Part shown: in pieces, positions 23,457 through 30,511 of the stretch | Position numbering within the stretch: the first letter of the stretch is position 1 | Layout of the letters: every line of letters begins with the position of its first letter | Origin: Sepioteuthis lessoniana | Lineage: Eukaryota; Mollusca; Cephalopoda; Myopsida; Loliginidae | DNA: 64,000 nucleotides | NCBI GenBank assembly: GCA_963585895.1 | Contig: OY757912.1 | Coordinates: 79,612,581 to 79,676,580 of the forward strand | Reading direction: 5' to 3' | Made by a program: the position numbers and the translations under genes | Notes under the pieces: model-generated | The model's database searches: none | What the model was told of the DNA's origin: nothing | What the model saw: the letters and a program-made list of their open reading frames with translations, nothing else

Positions 23457-24484
23457 TAAGATGAAGACACTAGTCCATCTGTCTGTAATAATAGTAATAA
23501 GTTAACCAACATAAACACTAGTCCTAGTGCATCTGTGTATAATAACCAAGTTGAAGTCCTCACATACACTTATTGATCATTTTATTTATTGCTAAACATC
23601 TGTAATATCCGACAAGAATAATTCTCAACATAAAATCCTCATAGGAGTAACTCATAGTGTAATGGTTAACAAGCTAAATCTTGCAGATAAACTACTGCTG
23701 AGTATTGAGTTTAATCCACACTAGGTGTCCCACATATGTGTTCTTGTGCAAAATCTAAGCAATGGTTGGTTTATAGAATTCACAGTTCAGTCTCTCTGAA
23801 AGTACTGATTGCTGTTAGATCACCAAAGTTAAGCAACAATAAACTTAGTCGGTATTTAAATAGGTGACCACTTAGTAACAGCAAGTACTGTAAGTAACCT
23901 AATGCTTGTATACCAGACAAAGAAAAGCTTAGTATATAAGTTAAACATTAATGAACCTGCTTGATCCTGAGATAGTTGACCACTTAATAACAAGTACTGT
24001 ATCCTTTTTCTTACTCATTAAAATTTGGTAATTATTGAAATTTGTCAGTACTTTAAATTTTGATAACACTTTGTCAACTTTTGTGCTAATGAGCCTGAAG
24101 AAAGGCACAAATCTCATCCTCCCTTCATCACCTCATTTTTCAGTGGTAGAAGGGAAAAAATGAATCCATAGCCAATCCATTTCCTAACCCCTTGATAATA
24201 GCTTGTGATAATGGATATATCCATTGTCAGTGTTGTAAGATCAAAACAAAACTGAAGATTGAATAGGTTCAAATTCTTACCACACCTCGGGCAATGCAAT
24301 GCACTCTATATGAGGAATCACTGGTCTATATTAAAACTAAGTATGTAATTGTTTAGAAATAGTAAAAATAACTTTATCCTACATGTGAAATGTTTGTTTA
24401 TTTTTGTTTTTTTTAATCTTGTTTCCTTAACTGTTTTCTCTCCAGTTCTTCTTGACATTTGAGCAACTGAAGAAATCCTATTAA
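6883..24484 (+). CDS. SLC25A30-like: SLC25A30/SLC25A14-like mitochondrial carrier, 3' eight exons (partial gene)
   Basis: Joined exons 6883-6977, 10783-10868, 12953-13048, 14594-14718, 16209-16269, 19801-19893, 23071-23151 and 24446-24484 give 676 nt: one base finishing an upstream codon, 224 sense codons and TAA. The product is an inner-mitochondrial-membrane solute carrier of the six-helix SLC25 family. Carrier motifs are visible: NPTDVLKVR closing the odd helix of repeat 2, NPIDVVKTR in repeat 3, and cytosolic-gate motifs YDITKK and FEQLKK. The LPVYDITKK and VRLGPWNII blocks match the KMCP1/BMCP1 (UCP5-6) branch. The family is about 290 residues long, so roughly 65-70 N-terminal residues (repeat 1 with its first PxDxxK) are missing and should lie upstream. 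Human relatives have been reported to move inorganic anions; the substrate here is inference. SLC25A14 versus SLC25A30 cannot be separated, because invertebrates often have one pro-orthologue. Confidence 0.93.
7205..7390 (+). repeat. Family D SINE, 3' part
   Basis: It reads 'ttatggattgtgccactactg', then 'ggcattaaataacctgcaaa' and 'ggttgatatgccattaaat'. The last segment is the same 3' tail as family A. Confidence 0.75.
7441..7695 (-). repeat. Family B SINE
   Basis: Minus-strand copy from the tail complement 'ttggcgaccttagttgaggg' to the tRNA-like head complement ending at 'ttaggccaatgga'. The B box and the 'gactca'-type block are intact. Confidence 0.85.
7790..7905 (+). repeat. Family D SINE 3' fragment
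   Basis: It shares 'atgggttaaatagtatcatt', 'ctgttctacaaggatgactt' and 'gacattaaataacccaca' with other family D copies. Confidence 0.65.
8148..9465 (+). mobile_element. mariner transposon (DD34D), degenerate
   Basis: About 1.3 kb, flanked by TA dinucleotides (8146-8147 and 9466-9467). The ends are imperfect inverted repeats sharing 'aataagtttccagac' and its complement. It contains a mariner transposase relic. The terminal repeats differ at several positions, which suggests an older insertion than the element at 59093. Confidence 0.88.
8353..9395 (+). pseudogene. mariner transposase pseudogene
   Basis: It starts [20 protein letters not shown] and is then frameshifted at an A run. Later pieces carry the catalytic triad: [15 protein letters not shown] and [11 protein letters not shown], with exactly 34 residues between the second and third Asp (DD34D). 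Frameshifts and an in-frame TAG near the C-terminus (GAL*KLLEW) break it. It resembles the FLJ37770-like mariner group. No active protein is expected. Confidence 0.88.
9466..10159. other. intronic sequence without recognised feature
   Basis: Unique AT-rich DNA between the mariner element and a retropepsin fragment; no repeat-family or coding signal. Confidence 0.55.
10160..10620 (-). pseudogene. LTR-retrotransposon gag-pol fragment (zinc knuckle + aspartic protease)
   Basis: On the minus strand 10168-10389 reads [20 protein letters not shown], a retropepsin motif with the catalytic Asp at 10270-10272. Just upstream (10386-10427) another frame reads [14 protein letters not shown], a CCHC zinc knuckle whose first Cys is replaced by Arg (CGC for TGC). 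A frame change separates the two. It is a degenerate relic; LTRs were not located. Confidence 0.6.
10783..10868 (+). CDS. SLC25A30-like: carrier exon 2 of window (helix 3, repeat 2)
   Basis: The acceptor is ctctacag ending at 10782; the donor is gtaagt at 10869. The leftover G of the previous exon plus AT gives Asp, then 28 codons ending in phase 0. It encodes the odd helix of repeat 2 ([22 protein letters not shown]) up to the Lys of the PxDxxK signature. The Gly- and Ser-rich GxxxG-like spacing and the kinking Pro of the matrix gate are present. Confidence 0.93.
10869..12141. other. intron, no recognised feature
   Basis: Unique AT-rich intron sequence; nothing coding or repeat-family-like was seen apart from short A runs near 11597. 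Confidence 0.55.
12142..12610 (+). repeat. Family A subtype 2 copy
   Basis: The 5' end is missing. It carries several 'gaataCttgaaaccatayaac'-like cassettes (about 60-70 bp apart) and the subtype 2 tail with 'attccctaacctcaaggcat' and 'aaaatacccttagacaagta'. Confidence 0.7.
12953..13048 (+). CDS. SLC25A30-like: carrier exon 3 of window (matrix loop, repeat 2)
   Basis: The acceptor is cttgtcag ending at 12952; the donor is gtaagt at 13049. It has 32 codons, phase 0 on both sides. It starts VRMQA, completing the second carrier signature (PTDVLK-VR), continues through the matrix amphipathic helix, and ends GIPGLWR, equivalent to the conserved [DE]G-x-x-GL[WY]-[RK]-G element of carriers. Confidence 0.93.
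13688..14437 (+). repeat. 36-bp minisatellite, 21 units
   Basis: Perfect 36-bp periodicity from 13688. The unit begins gtgccctgggatctctcc and ends catcattcagtgtcc. Units 1-8 carry ctcctcgc, units 9-20 carry ctccccgc (one C/T difference), and unit 21 reverts to T and is cut after 'catcattcc'. Because 36 is divisible by three, two forward frames stay open through the array (12-residue periods [12 protein letters not shown] and [12 protein letters not shown]). It lies wholly inside the intron before the helix-4 exon, so coding use is unlikely. Confidence 0.95.
14408..14478 (+). repeat. inverted partial unit closing the minisatellite
   Basis: The last unit (ctgggatctctcctcgc + atcattcc) is followed after an 11-nt spacer by ggaatgatgcgaaagatcc + ccag, its imperfect reverse complement. 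The array therefore ends in a hairpin-forming sequence. Confidence 0.75.
14594..14718 (+). CDS. SLC25A30-like: carrier exon 4 of window (helix 4)
   Basis: The acceptor is ttttcag ending at 14593; the donor is gtaagc at 14719. It has 41 codons plus two bases (phase 2). It encodes [20 protein letters not shown] followed by DITKK. This is the most family-diagnostic block of the gene: the QRAA motif of helix 4 and the YDITKK cytosolic gate are characteristic of the KMCP1/BMCP1 group. The intron just upstream contains the 36-bp minisatellite. Confidence 0.94.
15265..15460 (+). repeat. Family A subtype 2, 3' fragment
   Basis: It matches the subtype 2 tail: 'tttgaaaccatataactgtg', 'attccctaacttctgagta' and 'gaccctagacaggttgacac'. 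Confidence 0.65.
15752..15787. repeat. perfect 36-bp palindrome
   Basis: cttgcaacctgagcaaaa is followed directly by its exact reverse complement ttttgctcaggttgcaag, with no spacer. It lies in the intron before the helix-5 exon. Confidence 0.95.
16209..16269 (+). CDS. SLC25A30-like: carrier exon 5 of window (helix 5), 61 nt
   Basis: The acceptor is tttttcag ending at 16208; the donor is gtcagt at 16270. The first A joins GT from the previous exon to give Val, then 20 codons [20 protein letters not shown]. This is the odd helix of repeat 3 with the third PxDxxK signature (PIDVVK). A LINE fragment begins within about 15-70 bases after the donor. Retention of this intron would add only VSQI and then hit a stop. 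Confidence 0.93.
16280..16890 (+). mobile_element. LINE fragment (RT 3' part) next to exon 5 donor
   Basis: It reads blocks of the recurring [36 protein letters not shown], and later pieces equivalent to WKSDLSDKI and [19 protein letters not shown], then [20 protein letters not shown]. Several frameshifts. The recognisable part starts about 60-70 nt after the exon 5 donor. Confidence 0.82.
17061..17300 (+). repeat. Family B SINE
   Basis: It contains B box 'ggttcaatccc', body 'aaaaatggtacttgatacc', and the complete 3' end 'ggagcctttgggtcgccctc' with 'caccaacttta'. The A-box part is weak. Confidence 0.83.
17326..17912 (+). repeat. Family A copy, full length
   Basis: It runs from head 'agtcagctagggctgtagaat' (minus one base in places) to tail 'ggtattgaataacctacaat' + 'ggttgatatgcaataaaac'. 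It has several internal 'gtttgaccatttaactgtgtg' cassettes. Confidence 0.82.
18206..18990 (+). repeat. Family A copy with expanded internal cassettes
   Basis: About 785 bp, the longest plus-strand copy. Between the 'ctatctatgggttaaatag' block and the tail it repeats 'ctaaactgaattgtttgaaa' / 'tttgacattgaaactgtact' cassettes about seven times. The expansion explains its extra length relative to copies of about 400 bp. Confidence 0.82.
19028..19640 (-). repeat. Family C SINE pieces (two adjoining copies)
   Basis: 19028-19350 reads as one complement of family C and 19365-19640 as a second, both containing 'ggttttgaattcagaattt' and a complement of the tRNA-like head. A (CT)n/(GT)n tract follows at 19631-19683. 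Confidence 0.75.
19801..19893 (+). CDS. SLC25A30-like: carrier exon 6 of window (matrix loop, repeat 3)
   Basis: The acceptor is cctccag ending at 19800; the donor is gtaact at 19894. It has 31 codons, phase 0/0. It opens with TRLMNQR, completing the third signature, then a variable loop ([15 protein letters not shown]) and MDCLVQ. The variable loop is where vertebrate paralogues also differ in length. Confidence 0.93.
20265..20720 (+). mobile_element. LINE fragment (RT 3' part)
   Basis: It reads [20 protein letters not shown] and [19 protein letters not shown], then degenerate C-terminal blocks. Same family as 16280-16890. 5'-truncated at about the same point. Confidence 0.83.
20866..21127 (+). 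repeat. Family B SINE, full length with 15-bp TSD
   Basis: It is flanked by the perfect direct repeat tttgatatcctccta at 20851-20865 and 21128-21142. It includes the A-box-like 'tggcattatggttagagtg', B box 'ggttcaatccc' and tail 'ccactacggttaccaacttt'. This is the best reference copy of family B in the window. Confidence 0.92.
21143..23060. other. intron, AT-rich, (TA)n array
   Basis: Unique AT-rich intron with a (TA)n array at about 21500-21555 and poly-T runs at 22228-22237 and 22749-22761. No coding or SINE signal. Confidence 0.6.
23071..23151 (+). CDS. SLC25A30-like: carrier exon 7 of window (start of helix 6)
   Basis: The acceptor is tttccag ending at 23070. It has 27 codons, phase 0/0, encoding [14 protein letters not shown] then [13 protein letters not shown]. 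The donor is GTATCCTTT at 23152, a U12-type donor and a poor U2 donor. The reading frame joins perfectly with the FFLTFEQL of the last exon. Confidence 0.93.
23152..24445 (+). other. U12-type (minor spliceosome) GT-AG intron
   Basis: The 5' splice site reads GTATCCTTT (23152-23160), a full match to the U12 consensus RTATCCTTT. A branch-point match TTCCTTAAC lies at 24423-24431, with its adenosine about 15 nt from the AG at 24444-24445, inside the usual U12 spacing. The intron is phase 0 between NII and FFL. Every other intron of this gene in the window has ordinary U2-type ends. The intron also holds an (AAT)n array at about 23413-23455 and a SINE-like tRNA-related stretch at about 23648-23790. 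Confidence 0.88.
24446..24484 (+). CDS. SLC25A30-like: carrier last coding exon, stop TAA
   Basis: The acceptor is ctctccag ending at 24445. It encodes [12 protein letters not shown] and then TAA (24482-24484). FEQLKK is the third [FY][DE]xx[RK] cytosolic-gate motif of carriers. The C-terminal tail after it is only two residues, short as is usual for this family. Confidence 0.92.
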   Translation, partial: FFLTFEQLKKSY

Positions 24485-25158
24485 TCTAGTCCCGTCCGAT
24501 CTGAGCCATGTTCCCCTTGGCTACAACTTCTTGGAGTTGGATAGAGTATAACAAGCTGTTACTTATAGGCTTTTTGACTTCTTATTTTTTTTTGTTTCCT
24601 CCCCTACATATCAGTTTTATCTGCTACTTGAACAACCAGGGAAAAATTGAATCTCATTCTTATCATCATAATCTAAAATATAATCATCATCATCATTGCC
24701 TTCTCCTGTTTCTGACAGTGACTCACCAGATTCTGTTAATATGAAATAGAAAACAGACTTGTCCAAAATCCATGGATGCCTTTTTTTTTTTCTTCTGCTA
24801 CTTTATATACATACACAGAGAAAAAGTAGGGTTGGATTAGAGGAGCCCTCCTCTTTTTTCTGTTTAAATGTGTTTGTTTATTTTTTATCTTGGATCAGAA
24901 TTGGTAATTATTTTACAAATCTTTTCTTTTTCTCAAAATAAATAAATAAATATCCTATGTGCAGTACCATCATAGTTAAGGGAGAATTTTTTTTTCTTTT
25001 ATTCTAAACTTTGCTTGTAGCCTTTCATTCTTGTATATTTTTTTTTTGTATTACTTTATTTTTATGTTCCCAATCTTCTCAACTTAAAAAGTGCTTCTCA
25101 TTTCTTGTCTACATTTTCCAGGTTGTAGCAGAAAGCGCTAAAACTGTTTGTTAAAATT

Positions 25159-25204
<46 letters not shown>

Positions 25205-25651
25205 TTCTAAATAAAGAAACTTAAACAAACAATAAATAAATGGATAAATAAAACCCTTTGGGCAGCTAAGTTAAGTAGATGAAGGTAAATAGTTAAAGTT
25301 AAGTGGTTGAAGACTCTGAATAAAGTTGCAACTGGGCATTGGGAAAATAATACCCATTCTACTTTGCATCATAAAATCACTTTAACTGCAGAAAGTTTTG
25401 TAAATATTACATTAAGCAGTTTCCATTTAGTTTTTCTTTTAATATATATATATATATATAATGCTTATGAATGTCTTAACCAATGTTTTCTGAGCAAACA
25501 CATTCCATAACACGCTTGAAATAAGTATGTGTTAGAAAGCAATTGTATATTTGACTTGGTAAGTGAATAACTTTATTAATTATGAATATGTTTTTAAAAT
25601 CAGATTTATTTTTTTATCTTATGCTCTCTAAAACAGACAAAAGTATCTGTA

Positions 25652-25657
25652 AATAAA
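25652..25657 (+). terminator. candidate polyadenylation signal AATAAA
   Basis: AATAAA lies about 1.17 kb after the stop codon, with a T-rich tract beginning 30-40 nt downstream. It is one of four candidates; choosing among them needs transcript data. Confidence 0.35.
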
Positions 25658-25750
25658 ATGATATCAAATTTGGATGTCATTCTTTGATTTTTAATTTTTT
25701 TTTTTTTTTTTTTTACCAACTAAAGAAAAAAAAGTCAAAGAATTATTTTA

Positions 25751-25941
25751 GTTATTACTTAGAATATTCAGATTATTGACCTCATCTGTATTGTTATATT
25801 ACTATGTTTTGGCTAATATGTCCACCAGCCTTCTTCAGGTGTTTCATGTTGAACTCAAAAGTCCACACCGGACATATTGGCCGAAACATAGTGAATATAA
25901 CAAAGATGGGATCAACTGTCTGAATATCCTAAGTAATAACA
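25751..25941. repeat. foldback element with CTGAAGA/GGCCGAAA motif
   Basis: Left arm 25751-25823 and right arm 25870-25941 are imperfect reverse complements (for example 'gttattacttagaatattca' against the complement of 'tgaatatcctaagtaataac'). The right arm contains 'ggacatattggccgaaacat'. It is related to 29235-29465 and 39094-39235. Confidence 0.75.
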
Positions 25942-26149
25942 ATTATCAAGCTTCATCTCAGAAATTTAGACAAATAATTATTTTAGTTTGTTTATTATTT
26001 GATGATTAGCTTTGGGGAGGGGTGTCAATTACAAATCCAATTCCAACCCTGCTGATTGTAAGTAATTGAAACTTAAAAAAAACAATTACCTATTGATTAG
26101 AACAGATTCTTTTTGAAGTGCTTCCATTGGGATCTGATTTTTAAAATAA

Positions 26150-26497
26150 TGTCTTTTGGAAGAAGCTCCAAAATAAATGATGACTATTTTGAATTGATGA
26201 GTTATTAATTTATAGAATGCCTGTATATATTTACATCTTTGTGTTAGAGTAAAATAAATAAGTGCATATACTCACTTGATATCATAAAAAGTGACATTAA
26301 CATTAGTCTTAGTTTTAGTTGATTTTTTTCTATTTGTTTTCAACGATGTAGATCTGAACTTTATAAATTTGAATTGAAATTAATTTTGTGATAAACATTG
26401 ATTAGAATAATTTCAGTAGGAATAAGAGAAAATATATTAACAGTTTTTGGTACATCAATGACTTTAGGGGTTCCATAACATTTCAAAACTGCTTTTA

Positions 26498-26542
<45 letters not shown>

Positions 26543-27450
26543 CCAAGTGATTGAATCCAATTCCCTCCCCACCCTGAGAAATTTGTTTACCTACAAAAGG
26601 GTTGTTTTAAACTCTATTCTAAAAATGTTGTATGAACCTGGGACCACCAAGGGAGTGTTCTGCAGTCCCACACAAAGCTTTTTTTTTTTAAGTACAGAAG
26701 AAGCAAATAAATTTTTTAAAATTTCATTTTTCCTGGCTGGAAAATGAGTTTATGATTTCTGCAATTAATACATCTATATTAGAATATATATTCATATAAC
26801 TTATCCTGATGACAGGTGGTCCCTTTAAAACATGAATAGGAGGCCATGTTGCTGTGCAAGTATTGCCTCTGTTTTCAGTTTGGCTCATTCAAGTATAACA
26901 CAGTAAAAGTATTCAATTTTTTAGACATTGACTGCATCCATTTCAATATAGGTTCAATTTACATACATACTTATTTGTATATATTTATCAATTTAAAACT
27001 ATATCTAACATTGATTATCAAAATTAACATAATTTTAATAAACTTTTTTTCTTTGAATTCTCTTGCTTTCTTAAGAGACTTTCACTTAAACCCATGAAAT
27101 TATGTAGATTTTATCTAGCTGGGAATATCCACCTTCCTAGTAGACATTTTCAGCTAGTCAAAAATAATGTTTTTTTTGGGGGGGGTGTTTTTTTGGAAGA
27201 AGCTCCAAAATAAATGACTACTACTGCTCAACTGCTTCTAGCTGATGAGTTAAAAATTTATTTTGGAGCATTATAAAAAATTGCATGTGTGTCAATATAT
27301 GTATGCTTTTTGTATTTGAGTAAAATATATAACTGCATATATACTCTGGATATTATAGATTTTCACTTTAACCAATGTGATTGTTATCTACCTGGGAATA
27401 TCCACCTTCCAAGCAGACATTTCAAGCTGTTTATTTGTGTCTGTCTGGTG
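26150..27450. repeat. dispersed direct duplications in the 3' region
   Basis: 'ggaagaagctccaaaataaa' occurs at about 26158 and 27197, each followed by related sequence ('gatgagtta...', 'gagtaaaata...'). 'gggaatatccaccttcc' occurs at 27120-27137 and 27393-27410, each followed by 'agacattt'. These are old local duplications. Confidence 0.6.
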
Positions 27451-29069
27451 TGAGATATAGGCATACATGCACACATTTGATGTCCTCTAAGAATCCTTTT
27501 AAAAATTACATTTAGTTTTCTTATAAGCTTCTTTTTTTGGCTTTTTAATAACATTTAAGATTTTTTATTCATTATAAATAAGTTTCCTCAATCTTTTGTC
27601 TTTGTTTCTGAAATGTATAACTTGAGTGCCACAAAAATAGAAAATATATATGTACATAGATTCACATGATTTTGCTATTTTTGAATTGAACATGACCAAT
27701 AGTAGATTTGTTTTTTGTTGCGTTCTTTTTGTTTTTTTGGGTTTTGTTTTTTTTTTTAAATATTCATTCTTATTTATGAATATAAATATTAAAGATAATT
27801 GATCTATTTGCACCAAAAATCTTCTTTTTTTTTTCTTTTTCTTTTTATTTTACTGATCTTTTTTTTTTTGTGTCCCTGTAAAAGAAAAAAAAATTGTAAT
27901 CAAACGACTGAGTTATGTCTTGTGTGAAAATGTGAAAGATCAAGAATGTCTGCCAGGAAACATGTATTTAATTCTGAATTTCAAGTCTTTGTATAGCTGT
28001 AAGAATCATTTTAGTTTGATTTTGTTAGTCTTTTCCTCCCAGAGTTTATCAATGCAAAATAAATTCTATGCTATTTGCAGTCAAATCTGGAGGATACTTG
28101 AAAGAGTCCACAATACATAATTGTCACATTGATTCTTGTCAAATGTTGTCCTTGGAAGGACATTTTTTTTTCATTTTATTATTACAATAACAAAATAATT
28201 TGACAACTTGGTGTTAAGTATAATGGTGTGCTGGAAGGTGTGATGTATTAAATGACAACACAGATTAAACTTTTATTAAAAAAAGTGTTGAGAGGTAATT
28301 CAAGTTCACTCGCAAATGGTTGGTATCAAGTCCTGTGTCAATAAACATAATAGTTCAATATTAAATCCAGAATCAATACTTGCAAGGAATACGATATTAA
28401 ATGGCCCATATGATTTCGTTTTTTATAGTAATTAGAAGATTCCTTTTTTTCTCAGAATGGCTATATATTTCAAACAGGAAGTTGTTTATGGCTTATACCA
28501 AGAGGATAATCAAACACAAAATCTTTTCAATGCTTTTAGTCTTTTGCAACTTAAATGTAACTCATAAATAAAATTAGATAAATAAATCCATCAAAACTTT
28601 TAATTCTCATAAATCTTATAATAAAACAAATTTCTGAAAGTACAAGAGATGCCAAAATTTATATAGTACACTTTATGTGAATAGATATAATAAATATGAT
28701 TTTTTTTTTTTAAAATGAATTATCAAATACTTAAATTTTAGAAAACTAATACAAAATGTTAAAAAGATTTGCCTGAAGGGTATATTTTGTTCACTCTTAT
28801 AGAAAAATGTGTCATAGTCCACCCTTTATAATTCACATTATTTAATTGCTATCCAGAAAGTTGTTCACAGGAATATGAACGGCTTATTTTTAGCATAGGA
28901 TCACAAGTATAAGGAATTTAGTGAAAATCAAACTGCCCTTACTCAAAAGTAATTATTTGAAAAGCTTACTTGCTTACCATGACAAGGTGCCTTTATAGGG
29001 CTATCAATGAAAAATCACTATGGTAGTGTTAGTATTTATGGAACTGAATGATCAAACGTTGAGTTTTGT

Positions 29070-29121
<52 letters not shown>

Positions 29122-29234
29122 TTCAAAAAATTGTCTTTATTGGGAATCCTTTTTGAGATGAGGCTTCTTAATCTGAGTATTAATTTTTATTGTGGACTTT
29201 TATCCTCATCTTGAGTTTTTTTTTGGGGGGGGGG

Positions 29235-29465
29235 TTCTCACTACGTTTCGGCCAAATTTCACCTCTGGCCATCTTCAGGGGATTAACCACAACCTCAGAT
29301 AGGAATGCTGAGTCTTGTAACCATATCTGATGGTGTGATAGACAACAACTATGGAAGGCAGTAATTACTGGGGATATGGTTACAAGACTCAGCATTCCTA
29401 TCCAAGGTCGTGGTTAATCACCTGAAGACGGCCAGAGGTGAAATTTGGCCGAAATGTAGTGAGAA
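29235..29465. repeat. 92-bp-arm foldback, Penelope-LTR / hammerhead-like motif
   Basis: Arms 29235-29326 and 29374-29465 are near-perfect reverse complements around a 47-nt loop. Each arm (antisense in the left) carries CTGAAGA, a GGCC...GGCC hairpin and GAAA, which resembles the core order of hammerhead ribozymes (CUGANGA, stem II, GAAA). One extra unpaired base sits next to the stem and no cleavage strand was identified, so activity is not supported. Confidence 0.7.
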
Positions 29466-30203
29466 AAACAACAACAAAAAAAAAAACTACCAAGTCTGCA
29501 ATTAGAATTAATATTCAAAAAATTGTTTTAACAAGTTTTGGAATTTATTTTGTGCATCAAAAATCATAAAAATGTTTTGAGAGAATAGAGCTCTCCCTCT
29601 ATCTCACACACACACTTGTCTGATGATTGTATAAGTGAGAAACTGGTTATCAAGCACCATTGACTGTATCTACACTATTCAAACTTAGATCTATTTATGC
29701 TCTCTATATTAAGCACTCTTTATTTATAAATATAGCAAAACATTATATATAAAAACAAAACACTACTTTTCAGTGGATGACAAGGTATCTTATGAGAGAT
29801 TTCTTTGTCCAAGCAGAGAATCATATTGTGGCTCAGGACAATTTGTAGAAAAGTGAAAGCAATGGAGTGACTGCTGAGATATTTTGTTGATATTTTATAA
29901 CCTAAAGATACTGTTGTCCTAAGGGATTAAAATACTAATTTGTACCAATGACTTATATGCATATATAATTTTAAACTGTTAAAGTTACTGTTGATTTTTT
30001 TTTTTTATGCTTTCTCTCTCTTCTTTCCACTTGAAATTCATAATGAAAATCAGGGGTTTATTTTTAGCAGTAGACAGTAAATTTCCCCCCTGTTTGTGTC
30101 TATTCAGTGTCTTCCCACATTGTTTACATCTGAGCTCTTTAAGAATAAATACCCTGCAGATATAATGTCTTGTTTTATTGTTAGTACATTATAGCAGGTT
30201 TTA

Positions 30204-30209
30204 AATAAA
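30204..30209 (+). terminator. candidate distal polyadenylation signal AATAAA
   Basis: AATAAA is followed within 30 nt by TTTTTGATTTTC and TATATATTTTTCC, a usable downstream T-rich context. It would give a 3' UTR of about 5.7 kb if used. Confidence 0.3.
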
Positions 30210-30300
30210 GTTTTTGATTTTCATGATTATATATATTTTTCCTTTCTATATGTTGAAAGAATCTGTTTGGGGAGGTTGGGAAGTTTTACTTTCTTTTTTT

Positions 30301-30332
<32 letters not shown>

Positions 30333-30450
30333 TTTTCCATATATTGTAAAATGGTTTTTAGCTGGTCAAATATTTTATCTTGGTCATTTTTCTTTATTTA
30401 TTCTCTTTGGTTAATTGAACTGAAATAAACTCCAATTTTCTTTTTATTAG

Positions 30451-30511
30451 CGCATTTTATAAAATCCCCATTCCCAAGCCAGTGCCTCTGTCCACGTACC
30501 TGCTATCTCAG
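30451..30511 (+). other. isolated exon-like block, unassigned
   Basis: A polypyrimidine tract and ATTAG acceptor end at 30450, and a CAG|GTAAAT donor sits at 30512. The 61 nt between are locally less AT-rich than their surroundings and are open in one frame after the first base, reading AFYKIPIPKPVPLSTYLLSQ. I do not recognise the peptide. It could be a non-coding or alternative exon of the carrier transcript, an exon of an unseen gene, or chance. Confidence 0.3.

Larger units (their letters stand above)
24485..30220 (+). other. candidate long 3' UTR / repeat-poor downstream region
   Basis: This stretch follows the stop codon and holds none of the recognised SINE, LINE or family A copies that fill the rest of the window. 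It has candidate poly(A) signals AATAAA at 24937, 25210, 25652 and 30204; the ones at 25652 and 30204 are followed by T-rich or TG-containing sequence. Long T runs lie at about 25158-25201, 25688-25714 and 29072-29117. Two foldback elements sit inside it (25751-25941 and 29235-29465). The true transcript end cannot be fixed from sequence alone. Confidence 0.45.
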
